DNA from: Rubeoparvulum massiliense
Lineage (GTDB): Bacteria; Bacillota; Bacilli; Rubeoparvulales; Rubeoparvulaceae
Direction: 5' to 3'
Assembly: GCF_001049895.1 (NCBI RefSeq)
Contig: NZ_CVPE01000004.1
Span: forward strand, 410,097-474,096
DNA length: 64,000 nucleotides
The notes beneath the pieces were generated by a model. That model was not told the DNA's origin and did not search any database. It worked only from the letters and a program-made list of their open reading frames with translations. This document shows, one piece after another, positions 42,050 to 52,697 of this stretch (the stretch's first letter is position 1; each line of letters opens with the position of its first letter). The translations under genes and the position numbers were made by a program.

Positions 42050-42120
42050 GTGGTAGTAACGGTATGGTAGCCTCCCACGAATGAGGGATTGCGTCTACAC
42101 GCAACCCCTATCACCGTAAC
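42050..42120 (-). promoter_or_regulatory. Hairpin and GTGGGAGG motif between rplK and rplA
   Basis: The gap has a stem GGGGTTGCGT/ACGCAATCCC, followed by GTGGGAGGCTACCATACC before the rplA ribosome binding site. L1 of other bacteria represses its operon by binding a GGGAG-containing mimic of its rRNA site, so this is a candidate L1 site. I cannot verify the fold. Confidence 0.4.
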
Positions 42121-42127
42121 TCGTTGA

Positions 42128-42553
42128 TTAGTCAACGATTTCAATACCCATGCTGCGTGCAGTGCCTTCCACCATGCGCATCGCAGATTCAACGCTAGCA
42201 GCATTCAGGTCAGGCATTTTCAGCTCAGCAATTTCACGAACTTTATCCCGTTTTACGGTAGCCACTTTTTTCTTATTTGGTTCACCTGAACCAGATGGAA
42301 TGCCAGCTGCTTTCTTTAGTAATACAGCGGCGGGTGGCGTTTTTGTAATAAATGTAAATGAACGGTCTTCAAAAACCGAAATTTCTACTGGAATGATCAT
42401 ACCTGCTTCCTCAGCAGTACGAGCATTGAACTCCTTACAGAATCCCATGATATTGATCTGCGCTTGACCAAGGGCAGGACCAACTGGTGGTGCAGGAGTA
42501 GCTTTACCAGCTTCAATTTGTAGCTTAATGACCTTGATTACTTTTTTTGCCAC
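42128..42553 (-). CDS. rplK: 50S ribosomal protein L11
   Basis: 141 residues from GTG at 42553, six bases after AGGAGGTG; the frame is open to 42667, but the extra 38 residues have no family counterpart. [20 protein letters not shown] and [20 protein letters not shown] are diagnostic. L11 forms the GTPase-centre arm and mediates the stringent response through RelA. Confidence 0.97.
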   Translation of the reverse strand: MAKKVIKVIKLQIEAGKATPAPPVGPALGQAQINIMGFCKEFNARTAEEAGMIIPVEISVFEDRSFTFITKTPPAAVLLKKAAGIPSGSGEPNKKKVATVKRDKVREIAELKMPDLNAASVESAMRMVEGTARSMGIEIVD

Positions 42554-42657
42554 GTAAGACACCTCCTTACTCCAAAGATGTGGTATGACGGACGCTTCGT
42601 CCTCCCACGCATCATACAGTCGATCCATTCGAGCTGTATATAGGTCGAAACATATTG

Positions 42658-42686
42658 AATCTATCACAAAAAACAGATGGATTCAA
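42658..42686 (-). promoter_or_regulatory. Promoter before rplK
   Basis: TTGAAT (42681-42686) and TAGATT (42658-42663) on the minus strand are 17 bp apart. They form an inverted repeat, ATTGAATC...GATTCAAT, around the spacer. It predicts a leader of about 95 nt before rplK. Confidence 0.6.
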
Positions 42687-42696
42687 TACGCATTTT

Positions 42697-43230
42697 TCAG
42701 ATCTTTTCAATTTGTGAAAAGTCTAATTCCACCGGAGTTTCACGTCCAAACATATTAACCATGACTTTCACCTTAAGCTTATCAGCTTGTACTTCATCGA
42801 TATTGCCCACAAGATCTGCAAAAGGACCAGCTTTAACCTTAACACGATCGCCTACTGCTACGTCAAGGGGCGGTATCATTTGTTCAACGCCCATTTGCTT
42901 GAGGATGGCGTTAACTTCCTCGGCTTGAAGGGGGATGGGTTTCGAGCCAGATCCCGTCGAACCAACGAAACCGGTCACACCCGGTGTATTACGGACAACA
43001 TACCAAGAGTCATCCGTCATTACCATCTCTACCAATACATAACCAGGGAAGAATTTGCGTTGTACACTTTTCTTCTTACCATCTTTTGTTTCGACTACTT
43101 CTTCCATCGGGACAAGGACAGTAAAAATCTTATCCTGCATCTCCATGGACTCTACGCGTTTTTCTAAGTTTGTCTTAACCTTGTTTTCATACCCTGAATA
43201 CGTATGAACAACATACCAACGTTTTTCCAT
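42697..43230 (-). CDS. nusG: Transcription termination/antitermination protein NusG
   Basis: 177 residues from ATG of MEKRWYVVHTYSGYENKV, the same length as Bacillus NusG; a GTG 11 codons upstream is less likely. The NGN domain (1-~115) has KFFPGYVLVEM and NTPGVTGFVG, and the C-terminal KOW domain has VGDRVKVKAGPFADLVG. It follows secE by 64 bp. Confidence 0.97.
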   Translation of the reverse strand: MEKRWYVVHTYSGYENKVKTNLEKRVESMEMQDKIFTVLVPMEEVVETKDGKKKSVQRKFFPGYVLVEMVMTDDSWYVVRNTPGVTGFVGSTGSGSKPIPLQAEEVNAILKQMGVEQMIPPLDVAVGDRVKVKAGPFADLVGNIDEVQADKLKVKVMVNMFGRETPVELDFSQIEKI

Positions 43231-43294
43231 ATGCGAGGACTCTTGTCCATCCTCCCTTCTCAATCAAAGCTCTACACTACCGTTTCCAATCTTC

Positions 43295-43507
43295 CTATTT
43301 TAAGATAAATTGGAGTAGATTTGAGAAAACCCAATCGGTAAAGTAGAAGAATAAAGTTAAAAATACCACTGTCCCAATTACAACAATGGTGTAACTGGTC
43401 ATTTCTTTACGATTTGGCCAACGAACTTTTTTAAGTTCTTTTACACTGTCACTAAAAAATGCACCGGTTCTACGGAATCCAGCACCAATCTTTGCGACAA
43501 AGCTCAA
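43295..43507 (-). CDS. secE: Protein translocase subunit SecE
   Basis: About 70 residues from TTG at 43507, six bases after GGAGGTG; an ATG at 43534 has no comparable site. A short amphipathic helix with ELKKVRWPNRKEM, the conserved K-x-V-x-W-P motif, precedes one membrane segment (YTIVVIGTVVFLTLFFYF). It is the single-span clamp of the SecYEG channel. Confidence 0.93.
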   Translation of the reverse strand: MSFVAKIGAGFRRTGAFFSDSVKELKKVRWPNRKEMTSYTIVVIGTVVFLTLFFYFTDWVFSNLLQFILK

Positions 43508-43582
43508 CGACGCCACCTCCATCGCTTTTTCCATTCAATTCAACAGGTCTAACTAGAAATACCCGACCACAAGTAAGAGCAA

Positions 43583-43732
43583 TTACTTGGTTTCACGGTG
43601 TGCTGTATGGTGTGCGCAGCGTGGGCAGTACTTGCTAAACTCCATACGATCTGGGTGCTTCCGTTTATTTTTGGTCGTAGTATAATTGCGTTCCTTGCAT
43701 TCCGTGCATTGCAACGTAATGTTTACACGCAT
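43583..43732 (-). CDS. rpmG: 50S ribosomal protein L33
   Basis: 49 residues. [18 protein letters not shown] opens it; zinc ligands are C9, C12, C36 and C39, so this is the zinc-binding paralogue. It ends HHTAHRETK. The order rpmG-secE-nusG is standard, and a near-consensus promoter lies upstream. Confidence 0.95.
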   Translation of the reverse strand: MRVNITLQCTECKERNYTTTKNKRKHPDRMEFSKYCPRCAHHTAHRETK

Positions 43733-43834
43733 CCTTCTTTACACCTCCCATGATCAAGCGGTCAGCTAAATCTTGTATATAAAAAAATAAGACTACACTT
43801 CGTGGATATTGACATCCATACGGCTACCTAAAGT

Positions 43835-43863
43835 ACTATATCATATCAAGATGACCATGTCAA
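43835..43863 (-). promoter_or_regulatory. Sigma-A promoter of rpmG-secE-nusG
   Basis: TTGACA (43858-43863) and TATAGT (43835-43840) on the minus strand are separated by 17 bp, about 100 bp before the rpmG start. It is one of the closest matches to consensus in the window. Confidence 0.85.
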
Positions 43864-43924
43864 TCAAGGGTTTTAGCGTTTTTCTGGAGAAAATGCTGTG
43901 TGAAAAAGTCATTTCCAGCGCTTC

Positions 43925-44590
43925 CTATAATTTTACTTCTCTTCCTTCTAAATAGCGCTCTAATTTGCGTTTTACTCGTTGTAGGGCATTATCTATGGAC
44001 TTCACATGTCGATTTAGCTCTACGGCAATCTCTTGATAAGATCTGCCATCGAGATAGAGCATCAGCACCTGACGTTCCAATTCACTTAATAATTCTCCTA
44101 ATTTCTCTTCGATGTCACTGAATTCTTCTTGGTTAATGATCAATTCCTCTGGATCGGTCACCTTTGAACCACAAATCACATCGAGCAATGTACGATCGGA
44201 CTCTTCATCATAAATGGGCTTGTCCAACGAGACATAGGAATTGAGAGGGATATGTTTTTGACGTGTAGCGGTCTTAATTGCAGTAATTATTTGACGAGTG
44301 ATACATAATTCGGCAAATGCTTTAAAAGAAGAGAGCTTGTCCCCACGAAAATCACGGATTGACTTATATAAGCCAATCATGCCTTCTTGAACAATGTCTT
44401 CCCGATCTGCACCAATTAAAAAGTAGGAGCGCGCCTTCGCACGAACAAAATTCCGATACTTATTAATAATGTGCTCCAAGGCCTCGCTATCTCCAGCACG
44501 TACAGCTTCAACCAACACCTCGTCCTCCATCTCATCATAAGGTGAGGGAGGAGATGAAATTGTCACGTTCAATTCCAGTTCCGCACTCAA
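43925..44590 (-). CDS. sigH: RNA polymerase sigma-H factor
   Basis: 221 residues from TTG at 44590, six bases after GGAGGG. Region 2 has NKYRNFVRAKARSYFLIGAD and EDIVQEGMIGLYKSIRDF, and region 4 has YQEIAVELNRHVKSIDNALQ with RVKRKLERYLEGRE after it, nearly the Bacillus sequence. In spore formers SigH drives entry into sporulation and competence. It has its own sigma-A-type promoter. Confidence 0.96.
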   Translation of the reverse strand: MSAELELNVTISSPPSPYDEMEDEVLVEAVRAGDSEALEHIINKYRNFVRAKARSYFLIGADREDIVQEGMIGLYKSIRDFRGDKLSSFKAFAELCITRQIITAIKTATRQKHIPLNSYVSLDKPIYDEESDRTLLDVICGSKVTDPEELIINQEEFSDIEEKLGELLSELERQVLMLYLDGRSYQEIAVELNRHVKSIDNALQRVKRKLERYLEGREVKL

Positions 44591-44630
44591 ACCGATCCCT
44601 CCGAGACGCACGCTGCCTAATAGTAAAACA

Positions 44631-44660
44631 ATTATACATGAAGAGATGCAGAAAAGTCAA
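44631..44660 (-). promoter_or_regulatory. Promoter of sigH
   Basis: TTGACT (44655-44660) and TATAAT (44631-44636) on the minus strand are 18 bp apart, 40 bp before the sigH start. Confidence 0.75.
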
Positions 44661-44670
44661 TTAATGCCAC

Positions 44671-45177
44671 TTACTGTCTGCGCCACTCCTCGAATAGCTT
44701 TTTTAGGTTTTCATCTAAAGGAATAGAGTTGCTAGGCTTTTTTGTTGATTCTTGTTGAACCTGGCCCTTAATCTGGCGCTTCAATTCTTGCCATTCAAGA
44801 AGCAATTCCCGTGCTGACTTACGAAGTGCCCCCTGAGCAAAAATTACACGCTGCTCTGTATAATCAGACGTGGCTACCACCACTTGGTTTCGTTTTGTTT
44901 TCAGTTGACCTGCCAGTCGCTCAATACACTCATCTGCTGTCTCATTCTCCCGTGTGTAGGCAACAGTGAGCGATGCATAGCGTTCCTTGCTACCAAGCCC
45001 CGAGACCTGGTGAGCATCAAAGGCGACGATCACCTTGGCCCCTGTGTAAGCTTGGTATTCTGATAGAATCTCTAGCAGCCGATCTCGGGCATCATCAAGA
45101 TTCTTCTCTTTTAATTGAATCAGCTCTGGCCATGCACCGATGATATTATATCCATCTACCAACAAAATTTGGTCCAT
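44671..45177 (-). CDS. yacP: NYN-domain RNase, YacP/Rae1-like
   Basis: 168 residues from ATG at 45177, behind GGTGAG; a GTG nine bases upstream covers that site. QILLVDGYNIIGAWPELI is the NYN/PIN-like active-site start with its Asp, and TSDYTEQRVIFAQGALRKSA is conserved. In Bacillus the orthologue is Rae1, an A-site endoribonuclease on ribosomes. It follows rlmB by 18 bp. Confidence 0.9.
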   Translation of the reverse strand: MDQILLVDGYNIIGAWPELIQLKEKNLDDARDRLLEILSEYQAYTGAKVIVAFDAHQVSGLGSKERYASLTVAYTRENETADECIERLAGQLKTKRNQVVVATSDYTEQRVIFAQGALRKSARELLLEWQELKRQIKGQVQQESTKKPSNSIPLDENLKKLFEEWRRQ

Positions 45178-45195
45178 CTTTCTCACCAGTATCCA

Positions 45196-45945
45196 CTAAT
45201 TTAACGACAGGGGATTACGCTGCCGATATACTTCATACATGAGCAATGATGCAGCTACAGAGGCATTCAATGAAGTAACGCGACCTTCCATGGGGAGATG
45301 AACAAGATAATCACACTCTTCTCGTACGAGACGACTGATCCCTTTGCCTTCACTACCAATAATCAAGAGTGTTGGAAAGTCATACTTGAGCGTTCGGTAG
45401 TCTGAGCTACCTTCTGCATCTGTGCCAACAACCCAGTACCCTGCATCCTTCATGCTTTTGATTGTTTGAACAAGATTAGCAACGCGAATCACAGGGACAT
45501 ATTCAATGGCACCTGCAGAAGCTTTTGCCACTACCGATGTAAGGCCTACTGAACGGCGCTTCGGAATAATAATCCCATCCGCTCCAACTGCATCAGCTGT
45601 TCGTAGGATGGAGCCTAAATTGTGAGGATCTTCTAGACCATCGAGCATGATCAAGAATGGCAGCCCCGTCTTGGCTTTTGCATTGGCTAGTATGACATCC
45701 AATTCTGCATATTCATATGCTGCTACCGTTGCCACAACACCTTGATGAACCTCATCTGGAGCCCACTCATGAAGTCGTTTACGTGGAACATACTGCACCA
45801 CAACGCCTTGTTCTTTCGCTAGCTGAAGAATGGGACCTAGTTGGCTAGAACGTAAGCCCTCTGCTAACCAGATTTTATCAATGGGGCGTCCTGCCCGAAG
45901 CGCTTCGATAACAGGATTTTTTCCGACAATAGTCTCGTTCTTCAT
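45196..45945 (-). CDS. rlmB: 23S rRNA 2'-O-methyltransferase (RlmB/SpoU family)
   Basis: 249 residues from ATG of MKNETIVGKNPVIEALRAGR, six bases after GGAGG; a frame to 46029 only reads into mrnC. The N-terminal substrate-binding domain is followed by the knotted SPOUT domain with DGLEDPHNLGSILRTADAVG, GSEGKGISRLV and LPMEGRVTSLNASVAASLLM, the three SpoU motifs. Confidence 0.95.
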   Translation of the reverse strand: MKNETIVGKNPVIEALRAGRPIDKIWLAEGLRSSQLGPILQLAKEQGVVVQYVPRKRLHEWAPDEVHQGVVATVAAYEYAELDVILANAKAKTGLPFLIMLDGLEDPHNLGSILRTADAVGADGIIIPKRRSVGLTSVVAKASAGAIEYVPVIRVANLVQTIKSMKDAGYWVVGTDAEGSSDYRTLKYDFPTLLIIGSEGKGISRLVREECDYLVHLPMEGRVTSLNASVAASLLMYEVYRQRNPLSLN

Positions 45946-45961
45946 TCGAATTCCTCCAACT

Positions 45962-46378
45962 TTATGATTCTTCAACCCCATGCTCAACGATATATAACGC
46001 TTGATCAATAATCTGCTGTAGTCGTTCACTATTCTCTGTTAAGTAAAGATACCCAATGAGCGCCTCAAAGGCAGTACTATGCCGATAAACGGTTACAGGT
46101 GTATTCTTAGGAACAGTGCCTGACTTCGCATTGCGTCCACGCTTCACAATCTGGATCTCTTCATCGGATAGACTAGGCATTAATTGATGAAGAATCGCCG
46201 CTTGTGCCTTCGCTGAAACATAATGCGTCGCATGCTGATGTAAGAGCTGAGGCTTACACTGTCCAAGGCAGATCAGATGTTGACGGACATACACCTCATA
46301 GATTGCATCACCCATGTAGGCCAATACTAATGCGTTCATTAATTCTGGATGTTCGACTTGCTCCATTTGCTTATTCAT
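45962..46378 (-). CDS. mrnC: Mini-ribonuclease III
   Basis: 138 residues from ATG at 46378, behind AAGGAAATAGAG. It has an RNase III catalytic domain without the dsRNA-binding domain. LVLAYMGDAIYEVYVRQHLI holds the catalytic Asp, and STAFEALIGYLYLT the second acidic site. It matures 23S rRNA ends. It lies directly after cysS (two bases), the usual Firmicutes order. Confidence 0.95.
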   Translation of the reverse strand: MNKQMEQVEHPELMNALVLAYMGDAIYEVYVRQHLICLGQCKPQLLHQHATHYVSAKAQAAILHQLMPSLSDEEIQIVKRGRNAKSGTVPKNTPVTVYRHSTAFEALIGYLYLTENSERLQQIIDQALYIVEHGVEES

Positions 46379-46380
46379 CT

Positions 46381-47775
46381 CTATTTCCTTCGCCACCTCA
46401 CACCTTGTGGAGTATCTTCGAGGATAATATTCATCTGTGCTAGACGATCACGAATGTCATCCGCTTTTGCAAAGTCACGAGCCTTGCGGGCTTCATTCCG
46501 CTCGCGAATTAAGGCCTCAACCTCTTCCTCTAACAAGAGTTCATCTGTCTCGAAGTGAAAACCTAATATATTGCCCCATTGCGAGAACTGTGCAAGAATC
46601 GCTTCTAGTGTTCCCTGAAATACCACTTCTTGATCTAAGTAGTTGTTCACATCTTTCACCGCATCAAAGATCACAGAAATGGCGTCAGCTGTGTTGAAAT
46701 CATCATCCATCTTCTCATAGAAACGCTTGCTCCATTCCTCAATCTTCATCTCCATCTCCGTACTATTTCCAGAAGTAGCTCCAGCCAAGCGTTCCTTCAC
46801 CCTGCTCACAGACATTTCAATACGTTCCAATGAACGCGCTTGCTGTTCTAATAATTCCCCGCTAAATGTCAAGGGAGTACGGTAGTGTGCGGATAAGAGA
46901 AAGAAACGCAATACCTTGCCAGGATAGCTCTCCAATAGTTGGTGCACATTGATGGAGTTATTTAAGGACTTAGACATTTTTTCTGTACCCATATTTAGCA
47001 TACCATTATGCATCCAATATTTGGCCATTGGTTTTCCTGTAAGGGATTCACTTTGGGCAATTTCATTCTCATGGTGTGGAAAGGTTAAGTCTGTTCCACC
47101 ACCATGAATATCAATGGTCTCTCCTAAATAGCGTTTGGCCAGCGTTGAGCATTCAATATGCCAGCCAGGACGCCCCATCCCCCACGGGCTTTGCCAAGCG
47201 ATCTCCCCGGTCTTCGCTTTCTTCCATAGTGCAAAATCCAGCGGATTCTCCTTACTTTCGTTCAGTTCTACACGTGCCCCTGCCTTTAACTCTTGAAGTG
47301 GTTGGTGCGAGAGCTTCCCGTATTCAGCAAAATGCTCTGTCCGGAAATAGACATCGCCATCCATCGCATAAGCATAACCCTTTTCAATCAGGCTATTAAT
47401 GAACTGAATGATCTCTTCCACATGCTCTGTAACCTGAGGATAGTAATCGGCAGCCAGTATATTTAATTGCTTTGCATCCTCCAAAAATGCGGAAATATAC
47501 TTCTTACTCAATTCAGGTACTGTTGCTCCTTCTTCTTCAGCACGGCGAATCAATTTATCATCTACATCGGTAAAGTTTTGAACATAGGTCACTTCATAGC
47601 CTCGATGCTTAAAATAACGCCTTACAACATCGAAGAACACAGCAGGCCGAGCATTACCAATATGAATATAATTATATACAGTTGGTCCACAGACATAGAT
47701 GCTTACTTTACCGGCTTGGACAGGGACAAACTCTTCTTTGGTTCGAGTCATGGTATTATAAATTTTGATTGTCAT
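46381..47775 (-). CDS. cysS: Cysteinyl-tRNA synthetase
   Basis: 464 residues. The HIGH motif is HIGNAR (~residue 37), the KMSKS loop [10 protein letters not shown] (~265). The zinc-binding Cys are in [15 protein letters not shown] and [12 protein letters not shown]. It charges tRNA-Cys. The start lies within the end of cysE (20-bp overlap), so both are controlled by the T-box upstream. Confidence 0.97.
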   Translation of the reverse strand: MTIKIYNTMTRTKEEFVPVQAGKVSIYVCGPTVYNYIHIGNARPAVFFDVVRRYFKHRGYEVTYVQNFTDVDDKLIRRAEEEGATVPELSKKYISAFLEDAKQLNILAADYYPQVTEHVEEIIQFINSLIEKGYAYAMDGDVYFRTEHFAEYGKLSHQPLQELKAGARVELNESKENPLDFALWKKAKTGEIAWQSPWGMGRPGWHIECSTLAKRYLGETIDIHGGGTDLTFPHHENEIAQSESLTGKPMAKYWMHNGMLNMGTEKMSKSLNNSINVHQLLESYPGKVLRFFLLSAHYRTPLTFSGELLEQQARSLERIEMSVSRVKERLAGATSGNSTEMEMKIEEWSKRFYEKMDDDFNTADAISVIFDAVKDVNNYLDQEVVFQGTLEAILAQFSQWGNILGFHFETDELLLEEEVEALIRERNEARKARDFAKADDIRDRLAQMNIILEDTPQGVRWRRK

Positions 47776-48433
47776 CTTCTCGCTCCTTCCTCAAACTTGA
47801 TTTCAACTCTTCTACTTCACGTTCTAATGCCCTGATCTTATTATGCAAGCTGTCACAAATTTCTGCTACAGGATCAGGCATATTTTGATGGTCAAAGGCG
47901 CGTACACGTACACCATCCTGCACCACAATACGACCTGGTATTCCTACGACGGTACAATTGGGTGGCACCTCTTTTAAGACAACGGCTCCTGCTCCAATTT
48001 TCACATCGTCACCGATTTTCATAGAGCCCAGGACTTTCGCTCCTGTAGCAACAATCACCCGATTCCCAATGGTTGGATGACGTTTGCCCTTTTCCTTCCC
48101 CGTCCCCCCTAAGGTGACTCCTTGGTAGAGAACGCAGTCATCGCCAATCTCGCATGTTTCGCCGATTACGACACCCATCCCATGGTCAATAAATAAGCGC
48201 TGGCCAATCTTGGCTGCAGGATGAATCTCAATTCCTGTTAAAAACCGAACCAGTTGTGAGACGATCCGTGCAAGTAAGAAAAGCTTCCACTTCCATAATG
48301 TATGGGATAATCGATATCCCCAAATCGCATGAAGTCCAGAATAGGTTAAAACTACCTCAAACTTGTTCCGAGCGGCCGGATCTTGATCTAGGACCGTTTG
48401 AACATCATTACGTAATGTTTGCCAAAACCTCAT
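47756..48433 (-). CDS. cysE: Serine O-acetyltransferase
   Basis: 225 residues from ATG at 48433, six bases after GGGGG. An N-terminal helical domain is followed by left-handed beta-helix hexapeptide repeats ([35 protein letters not shown]) and a charged coiled tail ([16 protein letters not shown]). It makes O-acetylserine, the precursor of cysteine. It is the first gene after the T-box. Confidence 0.96.
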   Translation of the reverse strand: MRFWQTLRNDVQTVLDQDPAARNKFEVVLTYSGLHAIWGYRLSHTLWKWKLFLLARIVSQLVRFLTGIEIHPAAKIGQRLFIDHGMGVVIGETCEIGDDCVLYQGVTLGGTGKEKGKRHPTIGNRVIVATGAKVLGSMKIGDDVKIGAGAVVLKEVPPNCTVVGIPGRIVVQDGVRVRAFDHQNMPDPVAEICDSLHNKIRALEREVEELKSSLRKEREDDNQNL

Positions 48434-48489
48434 GCTCATCCCCCTTTTTTACTTACACCTGATGTTAGCCTTCATTTTCTCCAAACAAA

Positions 48490-48757
48490 AAGACATCGTC
48501 TACTCAGAGACGATGTCATCGTGGTTCCACTCTGTTTGAGAGGCTAGATTATATCATCCAAAAACATAATCTAACTCCTCATCTCAAGCCCTTTCACGCA
48601 GGGAATACGTCTGCTTCTACTGGGCAATACCTTTGGAAGCAGCAACTCTCAGGTGCATAATTCACTACTAGACGAGATGGCTTTCAGCCTTTGACCATCT
48701 TCTCTGTTACGTCCAGGTATGATGAATCTCTCCTGATCATCGTCTTTATGTTGATTC
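48490..48757 (-). promoter_or_regulatory. T-box riboswitch, cysteine-specific
   Basis: The minus-strand leader holds the T-box sequence AGAGTGGAACCACG (48520-48533). It is followed by a terminator GACATCGTCT/AGAGACGATGTC (48492-48517) with TTTTTG. Upstream is a specifier segment GAATTATGCACC with the Cys codon TGC near 48650. Uncharged tRNA-Cys would stabilise the antiterminator and turn on cysE-cysS. Confidence 0.93.
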
Positions 48758-48766
48758 TATTTTCCA

Positions 48767-50242
48767 TTATGCAAGTACTTCCTTATAATTATTCAATAAT
48801 TGTTGCAGACGAGCAAGCACTTTTTCTTTTCCAAGCAAATAAAGTGAGGCATCAAGGTCTGGACCGTGAGTAAAGCCAGTACAAGCCACACGAATCGGCA
48901 TGAACAATTTTTTACCCTTATAACCCGTCTCTTTTTGTACTGCCTTAATCGCTTGCTTAATGTTTGCAGGCTCATAGGCTTCAAGCTCTTTTAATTTCTC
49001 TGCAAATTTAGCGAGCACCTCTGGAACCTGTTCTTCCTTCAGAATCTCCTTCGCTTCCTCTCCATACTCGATGGCATCTGTAAAGAAGAGCTCAGATAAC
49101 TCCACAATCTCAGCGCCATAACTCATCTGTTCTTGGTAAAGATCAATTAGTTGATGAGCCCATTCCTGCTGTTCTGCTGTCATCTTTTCTGGTAGTCGCT
49201 CAGCTTGAATGAGATGTGGTAGTGAAATCTCCACTACTTGATCAAGTTCTGCCTTCTTCATATATACATTATTCATCCACTGCATTTTTGTTTTATCAAA
49301 GATAGCAGGATGATTAGATAGCCTTGTTACATCGAAAAGTTGCACCAGCTCATCTAAACTGAAGATCTCCTCTTCACCTTCTGGTGACCAGCCTAAGAGA
49401 GCGATAAAGTTTAGGATTGCCTCAGGAAGATACCCCATCTCCTTGTACTGTTCAATAAATTGAATGATGGATTCGTCCCGTTTGCTTAACTTTTTCCGTT
49501 GTTCATTTAGGATGAGGGAAACATGTCCAAACTGAGGACGTGGAAATCCTAATGCATCATAAATTAGTAATTGCTTCGGTGTATTGGATAAGTGCTCTTC
49601 ACCCCGAAATACATGGGTGATTTTCATCAAGGCATCATCAACAACCACATTGAAGTTGTAGGTAGGCATGCCATCTTTCTTCAAAATGACGAAGTCACCA
49701 ATACCATCAGAATCAAACTTCACATGGCCACGGATCAAATCATCAAATTCTAGTTGAACACCTGCAGGTACACGGAAGCGAACAGAAGGCTTACGTCCTT
49801 CTGCTTCAAATTGTTTTCGCTCTTCATCCGTAAGGTGAGAACATCTGCCTGAATAACGTGGCATTTCACCTTTGGCCCGTTGTTGTTCCCGTTCTTCCTC
49901 TAATTCCTCTTCATTGCAATAGCAATAGTAAGCATGACCTGATTCAATTAATCTCTGTACATATTCTTGATAAATTGGTAATCGCTCTGAGCAACGATAA
50001 GGACCGTATTCTCCACCAATATCAACGCTTTCATCCCAGTCCAAGCCTAGCCACTTCAAGTATTGAAGCTGGTTCATATCACCACCTTCAACATTCCGTT
50101 TCATATCGGTATCTTCAATCCGAATAATAAACTCCCCACCATGGTGGCGAGCAAATAGATAATTGAATAATGCTGTTCTAGCGCCACCAATATGTAAGTG
50201 ACCTGTAGGACTAGGTGCATAACGCACTCTTATTTTAGACAT
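48767..50242 (-). CDS. gltX: Glutamyl-tRNA synthetase
   Basis: 491 residues from ATG of [20 protein letters not shown]; a GTG three codons earlier overlaps the GGAGTG site. The HIGH motif is HIGGART and the KMSKS equivalent KLSKRD (~250). The anticodon-binding C-terminal part is complete. Four clustered Cys residues near 105-135 (YCYC...CSH) suggest a zinc site or a former one. In Bacillus this enzyme also charges tRNA-Gln, later corrected by GatCAB. Confidence 0.96.
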   Translation of the reverse strand: MSKIRVRYAPSPTGHLHIGGARTALFNYLFARHHGGEFIIRIEDTDMKRNVEGGDMNQLQYLKWLGLDWDESVDIGGEYGPYRCSERLPIYQEYVQRLIESGHAYYCYCNEEELEEEREQQRAKGEMPRYSGRCSHLTDEERKQFEAEGRKPSVRFRVPAGVQLEFDDLIRGHVKFDSDGIGDFVILKKDGMPTYNFNVVVDDALMKITHVFRGEEHLSNTPKQLLIYDALGFPRPQFGHVSLILNEQRKKLSKRDESIIQFIEQYKEMGYLPEAILNFIALLGWSPEGEEEIFSLDELVQLFDVTRLSNHPAIFDKTKMQWMNNVYMKKAELDQVVEISLPHLIQAERLPEKMTAEQQEWAHQLIDLYQEQMSYGAEIVELSELFFTDAIEYGEEAKEILKEEQVPEVLAKFAEKLKELEAYEPANIKQAIKAVQKETGYKGKKLFMPIRVACTGFTHGPDLDASLYLLGKEKVLARLQQLLNNYKEVLA

Positions 50243-50336
50243 GGATGCCACTCCTTCTTTCTTACATCAAGTATTCTCCCATATATTTTTTAATTCTAGC
50301 ACAAACTGAGCTGTTTGGCGTGCTTCTTTCCACAAT

Positions 50337-50816
50337 TTACTCGGTTCTTGCTGTTAACAACACCACGGCCATCGAAGCAATTCCCTCGCCACGCCCTGTA
50401 AAACCTAATTTTTCTGTTGTCGTCGCCTTTACATTGATGTTTTCCTCATCAGACTGAAGCAACTGAGCAATCTGCGTCCGCATAGCAGGAATATATGGTG
50501 CCATTTTGGGTCGCTGGGCAATGATGGTAGCATCGAGATTCCCTAACAGATACCCTTGATCCTTAGCCATCTCCCAGACTTGCTTCAATAGAAACTTGCT
50601 ATCCACATTGAGATACTGAGGATCCGTATCAGGAAAATGTGAACCGATATCCCCTTTTCCAAGTGCCCCTAGAATCGCATCGGTGATAGCATGGAGAAGA
50701 ACATCAGCATCAGAATGACCTAATAAGCCTTTTTCATAAGGAACTTCGATTCCCCCAATAATACATGGCCGTTCATCCACTAATTGATGTACATCAAATC
50801 CTTGTCCAATTCTCAT
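50337..50816 (-). CDS. ispF: 2-C-methyl-D-erythritol 2,4-cyclodiphosphate synthase
   Basis: 159 residues. [12 protein letters not shown] carries the zinc ligands D and [21 protein letters not shown] the third ligand, and ARPK-like [13 protein letters not shown] is the nucleotide loop. It forms the cyclic intermediate of the MEP isoprenoid pathway. Its start directly abuts the ispD stop. Confidence 0.96.
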   Translation of the reverse strand: MRIGQGFDVHQLVDERPCIIGGIEVPYEKGLLGHSDADVLLHAITDAILGALGKGDIGSHFPDTDPQYLNVDSKFLLKQVWEMAKDQGYLLGNLDATIIAQRPKMAPYIPAMRTQIAQLLQSDEENINVKATTTEKLGFTGRGEGIASMAVVLLTARTE

Positions 50817-51518
50817 CTAGTTCCCCTCTCTCATCTGCATTTGTTGGATTAATCGATCTGCATACCATAGATCATCCGGTGTGGTCACCTTAATATTGGT
50901 ATACTCCCCCATCACAATCTCAACAGGAACGCCTAACTGTTCTACCAAGGCTGCATCATCCGTTGCATAGAAGCCCCTTTCCATCGCTTTCTCATATGCT
51001 TCCAGTAAAAGATCCCGTCGAAACGCTTGAGGGGTTTGGATTGCATATAGGCTAGAACGAGGCAATGTCCCCGTAATCACTCCCGCCTTATTAACTTCCT
51101 TAATCGTGTCCTTTACAGGAACGCCTAATACAGCACCTTGGATCTCTTCCATACGCATACTTAAACGTTGTAAAGTCTCGACAGAAACAAAGGGTCTGGC
51201 ACCATCATGAATAAAGACCACATCACACTGTGCGCTTAGTTTTTTTAGCCCTTGATATACGCTATCTTGTCGTTCTTCGCCACCAGAAACAAGCTGTATA
51301 GGGATGTTGCTCCCCATATCTCGAATAATCGTCTCTATCTCAGTTTGATCGTCAGGATGATAGACTACTACCACTTCCAAAAGATTGGGTGTCTTAAGCA
51401 ATCGTTCTAAAGTATACATCAATATTGGCTTATGACGCAAAGGAAGCAGAACCTTGTTACGGTCTGCTCCCATACGTCTACCTCTCCCAGCTGCAACCAC
51501 AATGACGCCAATCTGCAC
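50817..51518 (-). CDS. ispD: 2-C-methyl-D-erythritol 4-phosphate cytidylyltransferase
   Basis: About 233 residues from GTG at 51518, behind GGGAGAGAGG; ATG at 51533 is an alternative with a weaker site. GVIVVAAGRGRRMGADRNKV is the CTP-binding loop, and IHDGARPFVS and YTNIKVTTPDDL are conserved. It precedes ispF in the MEP pathway. Confidence 0.95.
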   Translation of the reverse strand: MQIGVIVVAAGRGRRMGADRNKVLLPLRHKPILMYTLERLLKTPNLLEVVVVYHPDDQTEIETIIRDMGSNIPIQLVSGGEERQDSVYQGLKKLSAQCDVVFIHDGARPFVSVETLQRLSMRMEEIQGAVLGVPVKDTIKEVNKAGVITGTLPRSSLYAIQTPQAFRRDLLLEAYEKAMERGFYATDDAALVEQLGVPVEIVMGEYTNIKVTTPDDLWYADRLIQQMQMREGN

Positions 51519-51559
51519 AAGCCTCTCTCCCATCAACACTATTGCAATTGCTTTTCTTT

Positions 51560-52630
51560 TTATAATGCTTTTTCGTATGCCTTAGGTTTTGCAAAAATCA
51601 TCCGACCTGCAGACGTTTGCAAAACACTAGTGACAATGACATCGATATGTTTGCCAATATTATTACGGCCATCTTCAACTACAATCATGGTTCCATCATC
51701 CAAATAGGCAACGCCCTGTCCATCCTCTTTCCCATCCTTAATCACTTGAACATTCAGTTCTTCCCCTGGTAATACCACAGGTTTAACTGCATTGGCAAGA
51801 TCATTGATATTGAGGACAGGAACACCTTGTAATTCACAGACCTTATTCAGGTTAAAGTCGTTTGTAACCACTTTTCCACCCAATACCTTCGCTAGCTTCA
51901 CAAGTTTACTATCGACTTCAGCGATTTCTTCAAAGTCGCCTTCATAGATAATAACCTCAATGGGCAGTTCCTTTTGGATTTTATTTAAGATATCAAGACC
52001 ACGTCTGCCTCGATTCCGTTTTAGTACATCAGACGAATCAGCGATATGCTGCAACTCCTCTAGGACAAAATGAGGAATAACAAGGACACCTTCTAAAAAT
52101 CCAGTTTGGCAGATATCAGCGATACGCCCATCAATGATCACACTTGTGTCCAAGATTTTATGGTGATAGTCTTGCTGCACATTCTTTTCATGTTTGGATT
52201 TTTTTCCAAGGGAGAACAGCGAGATAATCTCTTCTTTCTTACGAAATCCCACCTGAAATCCTAAATAACCCAAGACAATGGCAAAGAGAATATCGAAATA
52301 GTTGCCCACTAAAGGGATTTTGTCGAGTGGTAGTAGCATAGTGATAACCAAGCCCATGATTAAGCCTACCATCCCGAAGACAAGGTCAGTTAAGGGCAAT
52401 TTGACAATTCGTTCTTCCACCCATTGAATAAATTGAAGGATATAATTTGTAAGAATAAGTCCGATGACAAGAAAGATGAGCGCCCCACTTCCTGCGCCTA
52501 CATAATTGGCGTACTCCTGTAGCCAACCAAGATTCCAAAAATCAAACATTGCAAATAAGCTTGAACCAAACTGATACCCAATGATCCCTCCAAGAATGAT
52601 AAAGAAGAGTTGAATGACTCCTTTTAGCAT
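51560..52630 (-). CDS. yacL: PIN/TRAM-domain membrane protein (YacL type)
   Basis: About 356 residues; ATG at 52630 is eight bases after AGGAGG, and an ATG three bases earlier is possible. Four membrane segments lie in the first ~130 residues. A PIN domain follows ([20 protein letters not shown] with active-site Asp, [15 protein letters not shown]), then a C-terminal TRAM domain ([20 protein letters not shown]). Probably a membrane-bound RNase; function in the cell is not established. It lies between carD and ispD. Confidence 0.93.
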   Translation of the reverse strand: MLKGVIQLFFIILGGIIGYQFGSSLFAMFDFWNLGWLQEYANYVGAGSGALIFLVIGLILTNYILQFIQWVEERIVKLPLTDLVFGMVGLIMGLVITMLLPLDKIPLVGNYFDILFAIVLGYLGFQVGFRKKEEIISLFSLGKKSKHEKNVQQDYHHKILDTSVIIDGRIADICQTGFLEGVLVIPHFVLEELQHIADSSDVLKRNRGRRGLDILNKIQKELPIEVIIYEGDFEEIAEVDSKLVKLAKVLGGKVVTNDFNLNKVCELQGVPVLNINDLANAVKPVVLPGEELNVQVIKDGKEDGQGVAYLDDGTMIVVEDGRNNIGKHIDVIVTSVLQTSAGRMIFAKPKAYEKAL

Positions 52631-52697
52631 CATGGTCACCTCCTTTTCTCAGTATTAACAATTGGCTAAATGCTAAACCTACTATTTGTATTTTTGT

